Under the pieces are notes generated by a model. It made no database searches. It had not been told where the DNA came from and saw only the letters and a program-made list of their open reading frames with translations. 64,000 bases of DNA from Sanguibacter antarcticus (GTDB lineage Bacteria > Actinomycetota > Actinomycetes > Actinomycetales > Cellulomonadaceae), in NCBI RefSeq assembly GCF_002564005.1, contig NZ_PDJG01000001.1:1240001-1304000 (forward strand). The letters run 5' to 3'. A program made the translations under genes and the position numbers. How positions within the stretch are numbered: the stretch's first letter is position 1; the number at the start of each line of letters is the position of its first letter. Below, one piece after another: positions 53,796 to 63,491 of this stretch.

Positions 53796-56700
53796 ATGAC
53801 GACGACACGATCCGGCGGACCGGACCCGCAGCGGTTCGACCGGGCTCTCCTCACGGACGCCTCACGGTGTCCCGCGTGCGGCACGGCTCTCACCAGTCCC
53901 CGGTGCAGCGCGTGCGGTCTCGTCCTCGCCGGACCCGCCGGCGCAGCTCTCTGGGACGTCTCGCGCCGCGCTGCCGATCTCCTCGACCGACGGGACGCCC
54001 TGCTCACGACGATGCGGGACACCGGCACCGACGCCGAGACCGCGACGAGCCCCGACCCGCTCCTGCGTCCGGCAGACGTCAAGACCTCCTCGTCCCACCC
54101 CGTCCCGCTCGCCTCACCGACCCCGACGCCTCGTCCCGCTGCACCCGTCCTGCGGCAGGGCCCACCGCCTGTCTCACCGGTGGGCGTCCAGCCGGTCGTC
54201 TCACCGGTCGTGGGCAGATGGTCGCCGCAGGCGCCGACAGCGCCTCGTGCAAGCTGGCCGCTGCAGAACGTCCTCCTCGGGCTCGGTGCCCTCCTCCTCG
54301 CAGGTGCGAGCATCGTCTTCCTCGCGTTCACCTGGGGAGTGATGCCGCTGTCGCTCCGGGCAGCCGTCATCGCAGCCGTCACCGCTGCGGTCTTCGGGGC
54401 TGCGACGTTCACGAGCCGCAAGGGGCTCGCCTCCTCAGCCGACGCGATCGCCGCGCTCGGGTCGCTGCTCGTACTCCTCGACGCATGGGCCCTCCACGCG
54501 ACCGGCCTCGTCCCGCAGCCGACCGGTGCAGCCTTCGCGTCGCTCGCGGCCCTCGGGTCTGCCGGAGTCCTCGTCACGCTCGGGATCGTCCTACGCCTTG
54601 CTGTCCCTCGCACGGTCGGCTGGCTGCTGCTGCCGGTCGCGCCGCTCCTCCTTGCTGCAGCAGCCCCCTCGGTCAGCACAGCAGCGCTGCTCGTCCTCGC
54701 CGCAGCCGCCACCTGCGGGGTCCAGCTCACCCGCCCGTTCGAGCGTCGGGTCGGACCCGTACTGAGGGTTCTCGCACTCGTCCTCCTGGTCGTCACGCTG
54801 CTCATGGCTGCCGGGGCGCTGGTCGTCGACGGTGCGCTCGCAGCTGCGAGCGTCTTCCTCGCCGTCGCCATGGTCTCCTACGCCTGGCAATGGTTCCTGC
54901 GACCGACGAGCGCAGTCTGGCCGGGAGTCGCCGGCGTCGCCCAGACGCTCGTGCTCGTGTGCGCCGCGCTCGCTCTCATGGGAGACGTCGTCACCGCACG
55001 AGCCCTGTGGGCGGTTCCGCTCGCTGCCCTCGTCGGTGCCGCGAGCGTGGGCCTCGCCCAACGCTCTCTGCCCGGCGCGTCGTCGAGCGCGAGCACGGCA
55101 GCCTGGTCGACGTTCTCCGTCATGACAGCGGCGCCCGTGCTCTCCTTGGTCACCATGACGGTCGCCACCCTCGCGACAGCCCGTCCCGTCTCTGCCGTCG
55201 ATGCCCCCACGCTGTGGGCCGCCCTCACCGGTCTCGTCGTCTCGTTGGCTGGGTCCCTCGTGCACGCGGTCACCCGCGCCACACCTCCCGAGACATCGAT
55301 CCCTCGGTCGTCCACCGGGTCGCCGCAGGTGCTGGTCGTCCCACCTCGGTGGTTCGCCGCTCTCCTGCTCGTCGGGGCTGCTCTGCTCCTGCCGTCGGCA
55401 GTGCTCGTCGTCGTGTACTGGCTGGTGCTGCCCACCGCACTCGTCGTCGCCGTCGCTCCACGCACGCCGCGCGACTGGCGGAATGTCATCCGTGGGACGT
55501 GCCTCACGGGCGTCGCCCTCGCGATCTTCCTGAGCACCGTCCTGGCGTCCGGTGTCTCGCTGTCCGTCACCGTGCGCGACGGACAGCTGCTCCTCGCGGC
55601 ATCGTTCCTCGTCCTCATGGTCGTCCTCCTCGTCGCCCGCAGCTGGATCTCGCTCGCGACGACGCCCGAAGGACCAGGACCGGGCGAGCGGCAGCGCGCC
55701 AACCTCCTGCTGGCCGCACTCGTCGTCGGGGCAGCGGGGACCGGGACCGCGGTCGGCGCCGCGACGCGCGAGATCGCCGCTGTGTGGCCCAGCGCGTCGC
55801 TGCCTCTCCTCGTGCTGGCCCTCGGCCTCCTGCTCCTCGCCGACAGGACCGGCACCGCCGGCGCAGGCCACGTCAAGATCCTCTCCCGCACCATCACGTC
55901 GGTCGACGTGAGATCGGTCCTCGTCACGACCGCGGGCGTCTGCACGGTCACCATCGTCCTCACGGCATCGACCCCGGGCGGATGGTTGGTGAGCACCGCA
56001 GCCACGAACGCGCTTCCCGTGTGGATCGCGGCCCTCGCCCTGACGAACGCGATCCTGCTCGCGCTGATCAGCGGGCTGCTCGCACTCGATGACCGACGCC
56101 TCGTTCCCACCCGCGCCGTCGAGGTGTGCGCTGCAGCGACGCCTGCCCTGGCCGTGCACGCAGCGCTCTCCGTACGGGCCCTGAGCGGAGACCTCACGAT
56201 CCAGTGGGAGATCATCTGTCTCGTCGTCGTCGCGTTCTTCCCGATCGTCGCGGCGACACGCGCCTCGGACCCGGCGCGGACCCGAACAGCCATGGAGGCG
56301 ACCTCTGTCGTGCTCGGTCTCACGTCGCTGCTCGTCGTCGCCGCACGACAGCCTGCGAACGTCCTAGCCACCGCACTCGTCATCGCCGCGGTCGCGACCG
56401 CAGCATGGGCGTTCATGCCTGGGCGCGCACGAGCCGGCTGGTTCGCGCTCGTCCTCGCCGTCGGCGCGTCCTGGACCGCTCTCGCGTCAGGCGGGATCAC
56501 GACGGTCGAGGCGTACTCGGTGCCCGGGGCAACCGTCCTCCTGGCCGTCGGCGCGTGGCACGTCCACCGCGGCGTGGCCACAGGCCGCGCCCAGCTCCTC
56601 GCGGGGACGACGATCCTCCTGGCTCCCACGACGTTGCTCGCACCGACGACACAGTGGCGGTCGCTCGCGATCGTCGCGGTGCTCGTGCTCCTCGCGGCAG

Positions 56701-57713
56701 GGGTGCTCGCCGCCGGTGGACCCAGAGCCGGCCGCCCGACCGCTCGAGCACGGCAGACAGGGCCTGGGCTCTCGACGTGGTTCCGGCTCATCGGGCTCGT
56801 CGTCGCGGTGGTCGGCGTCGCTGGGCGGGCCGTCGTCCTCGCTGCAGCATGGTCGACGGTCCACGGCTCCGGCGTCATGCTGTCGGGAGACCGCGCCCGC
56901 GCACTGCTCTCCGAGACGACCGCCCAGCCCGGCCTGTGGATCCCGCTCGGGGTGCTGGCTGTCCTGGGTTTCTCGCTGCTGCTCGGCGACGCATGGTCGT
57001 GGCGACCGCTCGACGGACCTCGAAGCTGGGCCGCGGGCCTCACCGCGCTCGTGCTCACCGTCCCGTTGTGGATCCTCGTCTCAGGAGACTCGTTCACCGA
57101 CGTCGGTGCCACCTGGACGGTGGTGTCCCTGCTCGTGGTGTGGGGCGGGGTCGCGATCCTCGGCACACCTCCCGGGATGCCCCGGGTCGGCTCGCGGACC
57201 GAGTTCGTGCGCCGCTCCGTGCCCCCGCTCGTCGGTGTCTACGCGGTCGCGCTCGGCCTCGGGTACTCCAGCGTCCTGGCGACCGATCTCCTCTTCACGC
57301 TCGCAGGAGCCTTCGTCGCCGCGGTCACGGTCCGAGCGGCCGTCGTCGAGCCGACCGTGCCCACCTGGAGCACGACCAGCTACGGGATCGTCGCGACGCT
57401 CGCGCCTGTCACCATCGCGCTCATGAGCGAGCCGCAAGGCTGGCGAGTCGTGCTCGGTGTCCTCGGCGCCTGCGGCTGGCTGCTCGCTGGGCTCCGGCTG
57501 CGCTGGCAAGCACCCGTCGCGATCGGGGCAGCGGCCCTCGTCCTCCAGGTCGTCGTCCTCGCCGGGCCGCCTGCTCTCGCGGCACTCACGGGGATCCCAG
57601 GGTGGGTGGTGCTCGCGGCGACCGGCGCTCTCCTCCTCGCTCTCGGCCTCACGTACGAGCGCCAGATCACGACAGCACGCGCCACGTTGCGCCGCTACTC
57701 CGAGCTGCGCTAG
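53796..57713 (+). CDS. Giant polytopic membrane protein with N-terminal zinc ribbon (SCO7613-like)
   Basis: This is a 1305-residue protein. The first 40 residues contain a zinc ribbon (CPACGTALTSPRCSACGL), followed by a short helical segment and a Pro-rich linker (about 75-150). More than 1000 residues of closely spaced hydrophobic helices follow, probably thirty or so, to the end. It resembles proteins annotated as SCO7613 C-terminal domain membrane proteins, whose function is unknown. It is inverted between pup and dop, inside the proteasome cluster. AAGGA precedes the ATG at 53796 closely. The frame is open further upstream but overlaps the pup promoter area. It could be a transporter, channel or flippase-like protein. 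Confidence 0.8.
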   Translation: MTTTRSGGPDPQRFDRALLTDASRCPACGTALTSPRCSACGLVLAGPAGAALWDVSRRAADLLDRRDALLTTMRDTGTDAETATSPDPLLRPADVKTSSSHPVPLASPTPTPRPAAPVLRQGPPPVSPVGVQPVVSPVVGRWSPQAPTAPRASWPLQNVLLGLGALLLAGASIVFLAFTWGVMPLSLRAAVIAAVTAAVFGAATFTSRKGLASSADAIAALGSLLVLLDAWALHATGLVPQPTGAAFASLAALGSAGVLVTLGIVLRLAVPRTVGWLLLPVAPLLLAAAAPSVSTAALLVLAAAATCGVQLTRPFERRVGPVLRVLALVLLVVTLLMAAGALVVDGALAAASVFLAVAMVSYAWQWFLRPTSAVWPGVAGVAQTLVLVCAALALMGDVVTARALWAVPLAALVGAASVGLAQRSLPGASSSASTAAWSTFSVMTAAPVLSLVTMTVATLATARPVSAVDAPTLWAALTGLVVSLAGSLVHAVTRATPPETSIPRSSTGSPQVLVVPPRWFAALLLVGAALLLPSAVLVVVYWLVLPTALVVAVAPRTPRDWRNVIRGTCLTGVALAIFLSTVLASGVSLSVTVRDGQLLLAASFLVLMVVLLVARSWISLATTPEGPGPGERQRANLLLAALVVGAAGTGTAVGAATREIAAVWPSASLPLLVLALGLLLLADRTGTAGAGHVKILSRTITSVDVRSVLVTTAGVCTVTIVLTASTPGGWLVSTAATNALPVWIAALALTNAILLALISGLLALDDRRLVPTRAVEVCAAATPALAVHAALSVRALSGDLTIQWEIICLVVVAFFPIVAATRASDPARTRTAMEATSVVLGLTSLLVVAARQPANVLATALVIAAVATAAWAFMPGRARAGWFALVLAVGASWTALASGGITTVEAYSVPGATVLLAVGAWHVHRGVATGRAQLLAGTTILLAPTTLLAPTTQWRSLAIVAVLVLLAAGVLAAGGPRAGRPTARARQTGPGLSTWFRLIGLVVAVVGVAGRAVVLAAAWSTVHGSGVMLSGDRARALLSETTAQPGLWIPLGVLAVLGFSLLLGDAWSWRPLDGPRSWAAGLTALVLTVPLWILVSGDSFTDVGATWTVVSLLVVWGGVAILGTPPGMPRVGSRTEFVRRSVPPLVGVYAVALGLGYSSVLATDLLFTLAGAFVAAVTVRAAVVEPTVPTWSTTSYGIVATLAPVTIALMSEPQGWRVVLGVLGACGWLLAGLRLRWQAPVAIGAAALVLQVVVLAGPPALAALTGIPGWVVLAATGALLLALGLTYERQITTARATLRRYSELR

Positions 57714-57733
57714 GCCGCCCTGGCCGGTGGCGC

Positions 57734-59353
57734 TCAGGCCAGCAGCGCGGCGAGAAGCTCGCCGATGTCCGTCGTCGACTCGAAGAGCTGTCCCACGTGC
57801 TCCTGCGTCCCCCGCCAGGGATCCATCATCGGCACCCTCTGCAACGACGGTGCTCCAGGGACGTCGAAGACCACCGAGTCCCAGCTCGCAGCCGAGACCG
57901 CGGCACCGAAACGCGCCATGACCTCACCGCGGAAGTACGCCCGGGTGTCGTGCGGCGGGTGCGCGACGGCCCAGCCCACCTCGGTGTCGGTGACGAGACG
58001 TTCCACGGCTCCGGCCTCCACGAGGCGGTGGTAGATCCCGCGCTCCGGACGTACGTCCGACCACTGGAGGTCCATGGCAGCGAGGCGCGGGTGGTCCCAC
58101 TCGAGCCCGTCGCGCGAGCGCAGTCCCTCGAGCAGCCGGAGTTTCGCCACCCACTCGACGTCCCGTGCGCAGGACGCGCGGTCCGTCCCGAGACGCTGCA
58201 GCACCGACTCCCACCGGTCGACGACCGTCTTCGTGTCGTCGTCCCACCCGTCCACGGCATCCAGCGCACGACGCACCGCTGCCACGTAGAGGTTCTGGAG
58301 CTCCAGAGCCGTGAGATGGCGGCCGTCCGCGAGCGCGAGGTGCGCGCCGAGGCCGAGGTCGCGGCTGACCACCTGGACCGCACCGACGGGGTCCGTCAGA
58401 CGCAGCGCAGCCAGCTCGGCGCGCAGAGCCGGGACGGCCTCGAGGTGCTCGAGAGCCCACAGGACGAGGGACGTCGTCCCGAGCTTGAGGAACGTGGCTG
58501 GCTCGAAGAGGTTGGCGTCGCCGATGATGAGATGGAGGCGGCGCCACCGGGACCGGTCCGCGTGGGGCTCGTCACGGGTGTTGATGATCGGCCGACGCAT
58601 CGTGGTCTCGAGCCCGACCTCGGCCTCCATGTAGTCGGCCCGCTGCGAGAGCTGGAACCCTGGCTCGGACCCGGTGGCGCCGAGACCGACGCGACCCGAC
58701 CCCGCGAACACGTTCCGTGTGACGAGGAACGGGGTGAGGAGCTCGATGATGTCGGTGAACGGCACGTCGCGGTCGACGAGGAAGTTCTCGTGGGTCCCGT
58801 AGCTCGCGCCCTTGCCGTCGGTGTTGTTCTTGTAGAGCTGGACGTCGACGTTCATCGTCCCGGCGACCTCGCGCGCTGCGGTGAGCATGACGCGCTCCCC
58901 TGCCACGTCCCAGCGGACGGCGTCGAGCGGGTTGCTCACCTCGGGCGAGGCGTACTCCGGGTGGGCGTGGTCGACGTACAGGCGTGCGCCGTTGGTGAGG
59001 ATCGCGTTCGCCGAGCTCGGGTCGTCGTACTCCTCGGTGGTGGGCCGGTCGATGCTCTCGAGGCGTGCGCTGCCGATCGTCTCTCCGGTGACGGGACCTG
59101 CTGGCGCCGGCCGCGCCGGGTCGTCGGTGAGCATCGACGGGTGGGCCGACGCCCGCTGGAGGTGGAATCCTCGTGCATCGAGGAGCGGGTCTTCGTCGAT
59201 GTAGTCCCACCGGGTCCGGCCTCGCGCGGTCGAGCTGATCGCCCGGTATGCCATGACGACCTGGCTCGACATGAGCATCGGGTTCGCCCTCGGGTTCCCC
59301 CGCTGGAGCACGCCGTACTCTGTCTCGATCCCCATCACGCGTCGCACAGTCAC
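57734..59353 (-). CDS. dop: Deamidase of Pup / depupylase
   Basis: This is a 539-residue paralogue of PafA that deamidates Pup's C-terminal Gln and removes Pup from proteins. It begins RVMGIETEYGVLQ and keeps the Dop-specific N-terminal insertion (about residues 40-90, ISSTARGRTRWDYIDEDPLL). LYVDHAHPEYASPE and [20 protein letters not shown] follow. Length (about 500-540) also separates it from PafA. The GTG at 59353 is used; GTG 59347 is nearly equal. arc lies 61 bases upstream on the same strand. Its partner pup is 4 kb away because of the inverted membrane-protein gene. Confidence 0.96.
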   Translation of the reverse strand: MTVRRVMGIETEYGVLQRGNPRANPMLMSSQVVMAYRAISSTARGRTRWDYIDEDPLLDARGFHLQRASAHPSMLTDDPARPAPAGPVTGETIGSARLESIDRPTTEEYDDPSSANAILTNGARLYVDHAHPEYASPEVSNPLDAVRWDVAGERVMLTAAREVAGTMNVDVQLYKNNTDGKGASYGTHENFLVDRDVPFTDIIELLTPFLVTRNVFAGSGRVGLGATGSEPGFQLSQRADYMEAEVGLETTMRRPIINTRDEPHADRSRWRRLHLIIGDANLFEPATFLKLGTTSLVLWALEHLEAVPALRAELAALRLTDPVGAVQVVSRDLGLGAHLALADGRHLTALELQNLYVAAVRRALDAVDGWDDDTKTVVDRWESVLQRLGTDRASCARDVEWVAKLRLLEGLRSRDGLEWDHPRLAAMDLQWSDVRPERGIYHRLVEAGAVERLVTDTEVGWAVAHPPHDTRAYFRGEVMARFGAAVSAASWDSVVFDVPGAPSLQRVPMMDPWRGTQEHVGQLFESTTDIGELLAALLA

Positions 59354-59414
59354 AGGTCAACCGTAGTGCCCTGCACCGACCTGTCCGCAACGGCGCGCGA
59401 CGCGGCCCCGCGCG

Positions 59415-61115
59415 TCAGAGGTACTGGCCGGTGTTCGTCACGGTGTCGATGGTGCGGCCCGACGTGCTCTTTCCCTTGCCGGTCTTGTTCTGGACGATTG
59501 TTCGGATGAAGACGATCCGTTCGCCCTTCTTGCCGGAGATCCGCGCCCAGTCGTCAGGGTTGGTCGTGTTGGGCAGGTCCTCGTTCTCCTTGAACTCGTC
59601 CAGGCACGCGGTGATGAGGTGCTCGACCCGGATCCCTCGCTGACCGGTGGACAGGAAGTCCTTGATCGCTGACTTCTTTGCACGGTCGACGATGTTCTGG
59701 ATCATCGCGCCCGAGCTGAAGTCCTTGAAGTACAGGGTCTCCTTGTCACCGGACGCGTAGGTGACCTCGAGGAACTGGTTCTCTTCGCTGTCGAGGTACA
59801 TCCGCTCGACCACGCGCTGGATCATCGCCGTGAAGGCGGCGGCCGCGTCGCCGTCGTGCTCAGCGAGGTCGCTTGCATGGATCGGAAGGTCGGCGGTGAG
59901 GTACTTGCCGAAGATCTCGCGTGCGCCCTCGGCGTCGGGGCGCTCGATCTTGATCTTCACGTCGAGCCGACCTGGACGCAAGATGGCGGGGTCGATCATG
60001 TCCTCGCGGTTGGAGGCACCGATGACGATGACGTTCTCGAGGCGCTCGACCCCGTCGATCTCGCTGAGCAGCTGCGGGACGATCGTCGTCTCGACGTCGG
60101 AGGAGAGGCCCGTCCCGCGGGTGCGGAAGAGCGACTCCATCTCGTCGAAGAACACGACGACGGGGCTCCCCTGCGACGCCTTCTCTCGAGCGCGGGCGAA
60201 GATGAGCCGGATGTGGCGCTCGGTCTCGCCGACGTACTTGTTGAGGAGCTCTGGTCCCTTGATGTTGAGGAAATAGCTCTTCGACTGGGCCGAGGTCTCG
60301 ACGATCGAGCTGGTCTCTCCGCCGTCGAGGGTGGCCTTCTCGGCGGCACGACGGTCGACCGCCGCAGCGAGCGAGTGGGCGACGGCCTTGGCGATGAGCG
60401 TCTTGCCACACCCGGGAGGTCCGTAGAGAAGGATCCCCTTCGGTGGGCGCAGGCCGTGCTCCCGGAAGAGGTCCGGGTGGTTGAAGGGAAGCTCGACCGC
60501 GTCGCGGATCTGTTCGATCTGCGGGCCGAGGCCACCGATGTCCGAGTAGTCGATGTCCGGCACCTCCTCGAGCACGAGGTCCTCGACCTCTGCAGTGGGG
60601 ATGCGTTCGAAGACAAACCCTGACCGTGAGTCGAGCGTCAGTGCGTCGCCGACCCGCAGCGGACCGTCGACGAGCGCGCCCGCGAGCCGGACCACCCGCT
60701 CGTCGTCGGTGCGTCCCACGACGAGCGCGCGACCGTCGTCGAGGAGCTCTTTCACGGTGACGAGCTCTCCGACCGTCTCGTAACCGCACGCGGCAACGAC
60801 GGTCAGTGCCTCGTTGAGCTTGACCTCTTGACCGGGCCGGAGCGCGTCGAGGTCCACCGAGGGGCTCGCGCCGACGTGCATCTTGCGACCGGCGGACATG
60901 ATGTCGACCGTGCCGTCCTCGTGCGCGCCGAGGAAGACCGCGTACGTGCCGGGGGGCTTGGCGAGGTCGTCGATCTGCTGCTGCAGCTCGACGAGCTTCC
61001 CGCGGGCGTCCCCGAGGACCTGGACGAGGCGCTCGTTCTGGGCGGACAACGTGGCGATACGCCGGGCCTGTTCGTCGCGGTCCCCTCGGGACGACGTCGC
61101 TGACATGTCACTCAT
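59415..61115 (-). CDS. arc: Proteasomal AAA ATPase Arc/Mpa
   Basis: This is a 566-residue hexameric unfoldase that binds Pup and feeds proteins to the 20S core. A coiled coil (about 12-52) captures Pup. Two OB folds (about 55-165) form the inter-domain ring. The AAA domain has Walker A GPPGCGKT at 232-239 and Walker [12 protein letters not shown]. The C-terminus ends GQYL, the proteasome-docking motif with penultimate Tyr. Starts at 61115 and 61106 (both ATG) are possible. It heads the cluster, followed by dop. Confidence 0.97.
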   Translation of the reverse strand: MSDMSATSSRGDRDEQARRIATLSAQNERLVQVLGDARGKLVELQQQIDDLAKPPGTYAVFLGAHEDGTVDIMSAGRKMHVGASPSVDLDALRPGQEVKLNEALTVVAACGYETVGELVTVKELLDDGRALVVGRTDDERVVRLAGALVDGPLRVGDALTLDSRSGFVFERIPTAEVEDLVLEEVPDIDYSDIGGLGPQIEQIRDAVELPFNHPDLFREHGLRPPKGILLYGPPGCGKTLIAKAVAHSLAAAVDRRAAEKATLDGGETSSIVETSAQSKSYFLNIKGPELLNKYVGETERHIRLIFARAREKASQGSPVVVFFDEMESLFRTRGTGLSSDVETTIVPQLLSEIDGVERLENVIVIGASNREDMIDPAILRPGRLDVKIKIERPDAEGAREIFGKYLTADLPIHASDLAEHDGDAAAAFTAMIQRVVERMYLDSEENQFLEVTYASGDKETLYFKDFSSGAMIQNIVDRAKKSAIKDFLSTGQRGIRVEHLITACLDEFKENEDLPNTTNPDDWARISGKKGERIVFIRTIVQNKTGKGKSTSGRTIDTVTNTGQYL

Positions 61116-61176
61116 CTGGGTGCACCTCTTCCGCTGTCAGAGCATCGCCCCGTCGGCTACCGGAGCATCGACCTTG

Positions 61177-62310
61177 TCATACATCCTCGTCTGCTGGGCC
61201 GCTGTCTGCACCCATCTCGGGTGTCGGTCCGGTCACAACCGAGGCGTCGAGCGCCTGGCCGACGTCCCTGCGGACGCGGCGCACCTTCTTGTCCGAGACG
61301 GCTCGCTCGCCGAGCTCCTCGGGGCTCCAGTCTCCGTCGACCGGGTACGCGCCCTTCGAGGGCCTGCGCCGGCGCACCGGCGCGTCGATCCCGTCGGCCA
61401 TCCGGCGGCTCTTGAGGAGAAACCCGGTGTGCCCCACCATCCGGTGCTCCGGTCGCACCGCGAGCCCCTCGATGTGCCAGCCACGGATCATCGTCTCCCA
61501 GGCCTCAGGCTCGGTGAAGCGACCGTCGGCACGCAGCTCCTCTCCGAGGCGCGAGAGCTGCGTCGTCGTCGCGACGTAGCAGATGAGCACACCGCCCGGG
61601 GCGAGCGCGACGGCCGAGGCCTCGAGGTTCTCCCAGGGAGCGAGCATGTCGAGGACGATCCGGTCCACCGAGCCGGGGGCCGCGACCTCGGGCAGCACGT
61701 CCGAGAGATCACCGATGGACAGCTCCCACGCGGGGTGCGGACCTCCGAAGAAGAGCTCGACGTTGCCGCGCGCGATGTCGGCGAAGTCCTCGCGGCGCTC
61801 GATGGAGTGGAGAGACCCACCGTCCCCGACGGCCCGCAGGAGCGACATGGTCAGCGCGCCAGACCCGACACCCGCCTCGATGACCCGCGCGCCGGGAAAG
61901 ATGTCTGCCATCGCGACGATCTGACCGGCGTCCTTCGGGTACACGACCGCCGCGCCGCGCGGCATCGAGAGCGTGTAGTCGCTGAGCAGCGGTCGCAGCG
62001 CGAGGTAGTCGATCCCCGAGGTCGTCGTGACGACGGACCCTTCGCTCGCCCCGATGATGTCGTCGTGCTGGAAGTAGCCGCGGTGCGTGTGGAAGGCCGC
62101 ACCCGCGGCGAGCGTGATCGTGTGGAGCCGCCCGCGAGGATCGGTGAGCTGGACCCGGTCGCCCGCGCGGAACGGGCCGCGCCGCATGGCGGCGCCCGTG
62201 GGGTCGACCGGTTCGCGCGAGGCCCCGTCCTCGACCTGCCCGGCAGGCAGGTGCGGTGCAGGTACGGCGTCGAGCGGGGCGGGTGGCGCGGTGTTCACAT
62301 CGTCAGTCAC
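61177..62310 (-). CDS. trmI: tRNA (adenine-58-N1)-methyltransferase
   Basis: This is a 377-residue SAM-dependent enzyme making m1A58 in the tRNA T-loop. An N-terminal beta domain (about 43-100, GPFRAGDRVQLTDPRGRLHT) precedes the methyltransferase fold with VIEAGVGSGALTMSLLRAVG and RIVLDMLAPWENL. The C-terminal 70 residues are a basic and acidic tail longer than in Thermus. The GTG at 62310 follows the S2P gene's stop by seven bases. It is upstream of arc on the same strand, a conserved actinobacterial order. Confidence 0.95.
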   Translation of the reverse strand: MTDDVNTAPPAPLDAVPAPHLPAGQVEDGASREPVDPTGAAMRRGPFRAGDRVQLTDPRGRLHTITLAAGAAFHTHRGYFQHDDIIGASEGSVVTTTSGIDYLALRPLLSDYTLSMPRGAAVVYPKDAGQIVAMADIFPGARVIEAGVGSGALTMSLLRAVGDGGSLHSIERREDFADIARGNVELFFGGPHPAWELSIGDLSDVLPEVAAPGSVDRIVLDMLAPWENLEASAVALAPGGVLICYVATTTQLSRLGEELRADGRFTEPEAWETMIRGWHIEGLAVRPEHRMVGHTGFLLKSRRMADGIDAPVRRRRPSKGAYPVDGDWSPEELGERAVSDKKVRRVRRDVGQALDASVVTGPTPEMGADSGPADEDV

Positions 62311-62316
62311 AACGGG

Positions 62317-63438
62317 TCAGTCTAGGTGCATCGCTCGCGCGACGTCCGTCACGGACAGCAGCCCGACGACCTGGGAGCCCTGCGTCACGACGAGGACGTT
62401 CGTGTGGCGAGCCGCCCGGACCACTGCTGAGTGGAGACCGATCCCGCGCAGATCGACGTCGACGATCGATCCCGGCGGGAGCCCGACACCGACCGACCAC
62501 GCGGGCGTCGTCGAGGCGACGTCGGAGGGGACGCCCGCGAGCGCACCGTCGTCCACGTATCCCACAGGGTGCCCGTCCGCGGTCAGGACGCACGCGGTCA
62601 GGCCTGCTCCCTGATCCGTCAGGAGCGCAGCGCGGACGTCCGCGACGGTTCCCCGCGCATCGACCGCGACGGCAGGGCGCCCCAGGACCCGCGGGTCCAA
62701 GGCCTCGGCGAGCGCACGCGTCCGGCTCGCGCTCAGTGCCTGCGACGCCGCGGACCACATGAACGACCCGATGAAGGCGGCCCAGACGACCATGAGGAGG
62801 TTGACGTCCTGACCGCGCAGGGAAGGGACGGCGATCGCCGCGACGACGACCAGGACGGCGATGACCCGGCCCGTCCAGGCAGCGACGGTCGTGCCGGCGA
62901 ACCGAGACCCGGTCGCGCCCCACACGACGGCCTCGACGACCTGGCCGCCGTCGAGCGGAAGCCCTGGCAGAAGGTTGAACACCCCGACGGCTGCGTTCGC
63001 GTAGGCGGTCACGTACAGCAGCAGCGCGACGAGCCCGGAACCGTCCTGAGCCGTGTAGCCCCACCACGCCACGAGCGCGATCGAGAGGTTCGTCAACGGA
63101 CCCACGACAGCGACGAGCCCGCTCGTGAACGGGGTCGAGCCCGTGTCCGTGAACGCCGTGTGCCCACCCCAGAGCGTGAGCGCCAGCTCCCGGACCTGCA
63201 TACCCCGTGCTCGCGCGACGAGCGCGTGCGCCAGCTCGTGGAGGAAGACGGAGACCATGAGCAGCGCGACGACGACGAACGCACCGACGAGCGCCATCGA
63301 GCCGAGCGACGGCGCCATCGAGCGCACGGTCGGCAGGAACAGGACGGTGAGGACCGCCACCATGACGAGCGCCGACGGCTGGAGGACCACCGGTGCTCCA
63401 GCGACGCGTCCGACGACCCACCTCGTGCGTTTGTCCAC
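62317..63438 (-). CDS. Site-2 protease-like membrane zinc metalloprotease with CBS domains
   Basis: This is a 373-residue M50 family protein. The zinc site HELAH is at residues 67-71 in the second helix, with the third ligand Asp163 in FNLLPGLPLDGGQ. Further helices extend to about 235, and a cytoplasmic CBS pair (about 245-373) ends the protein. Relatives (Rip3-like) cut membrane-bound regulators. The GTG at 63438 is chosen because it begins VDKRTRWVVGRVAGAPV like relatives and leaves room for the divergent nuclease promoter. It lies upstream of trmI by seven bases. The substrate is unknown. Confidence 0.9.
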   Translation of the reverse strand: MDKRTRWVVGRVAGAPVVLQPSALVMVAVLTVLFLPTVRSMAPSLGSMALVGAFVVVALLMVSVFLHELAHALVARARGMQVRELALTLWGGHTAFTDTGSTPFTSGLVAVVGPLTNLSIALVAWWGYTAQDGSGLVALLLYVTAYANAAVGVFNLLPGLPLDGGQVVEAVVWGATGSRFAGTTVAAWTGRVIAVLVVVAAIAVPSLRGQDVNLLMVVWAAFIGSFMWSAASQALSASRTRALAEALDPRVLGRPAVAVDARGTVADVRAALLTDQGAGLTACVLTADGHPVGYVDDGALAGVPSDVASTTPAWSVGVGLPPGSIVDVDLRGIGLHSAVVRAARHTNVLVVTQGSQVVGLLSVTDVARAMHLD

Positions 63439-63491
63439 AGCCGCCACCCTACGGTGCCCGGGCTGTGGGCGGCACACCCTACGCTCGAGCC

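Noticed and set aside
56126..59509. A 1127-codon open frame on the plus strand across the membrane-protein 3' half and dop
   Set aside because: It is composed of Arg-rich shadow sequence in the wrong frame of the membrane protein and antisense to dop. High GC makes long stop-free shadows common.
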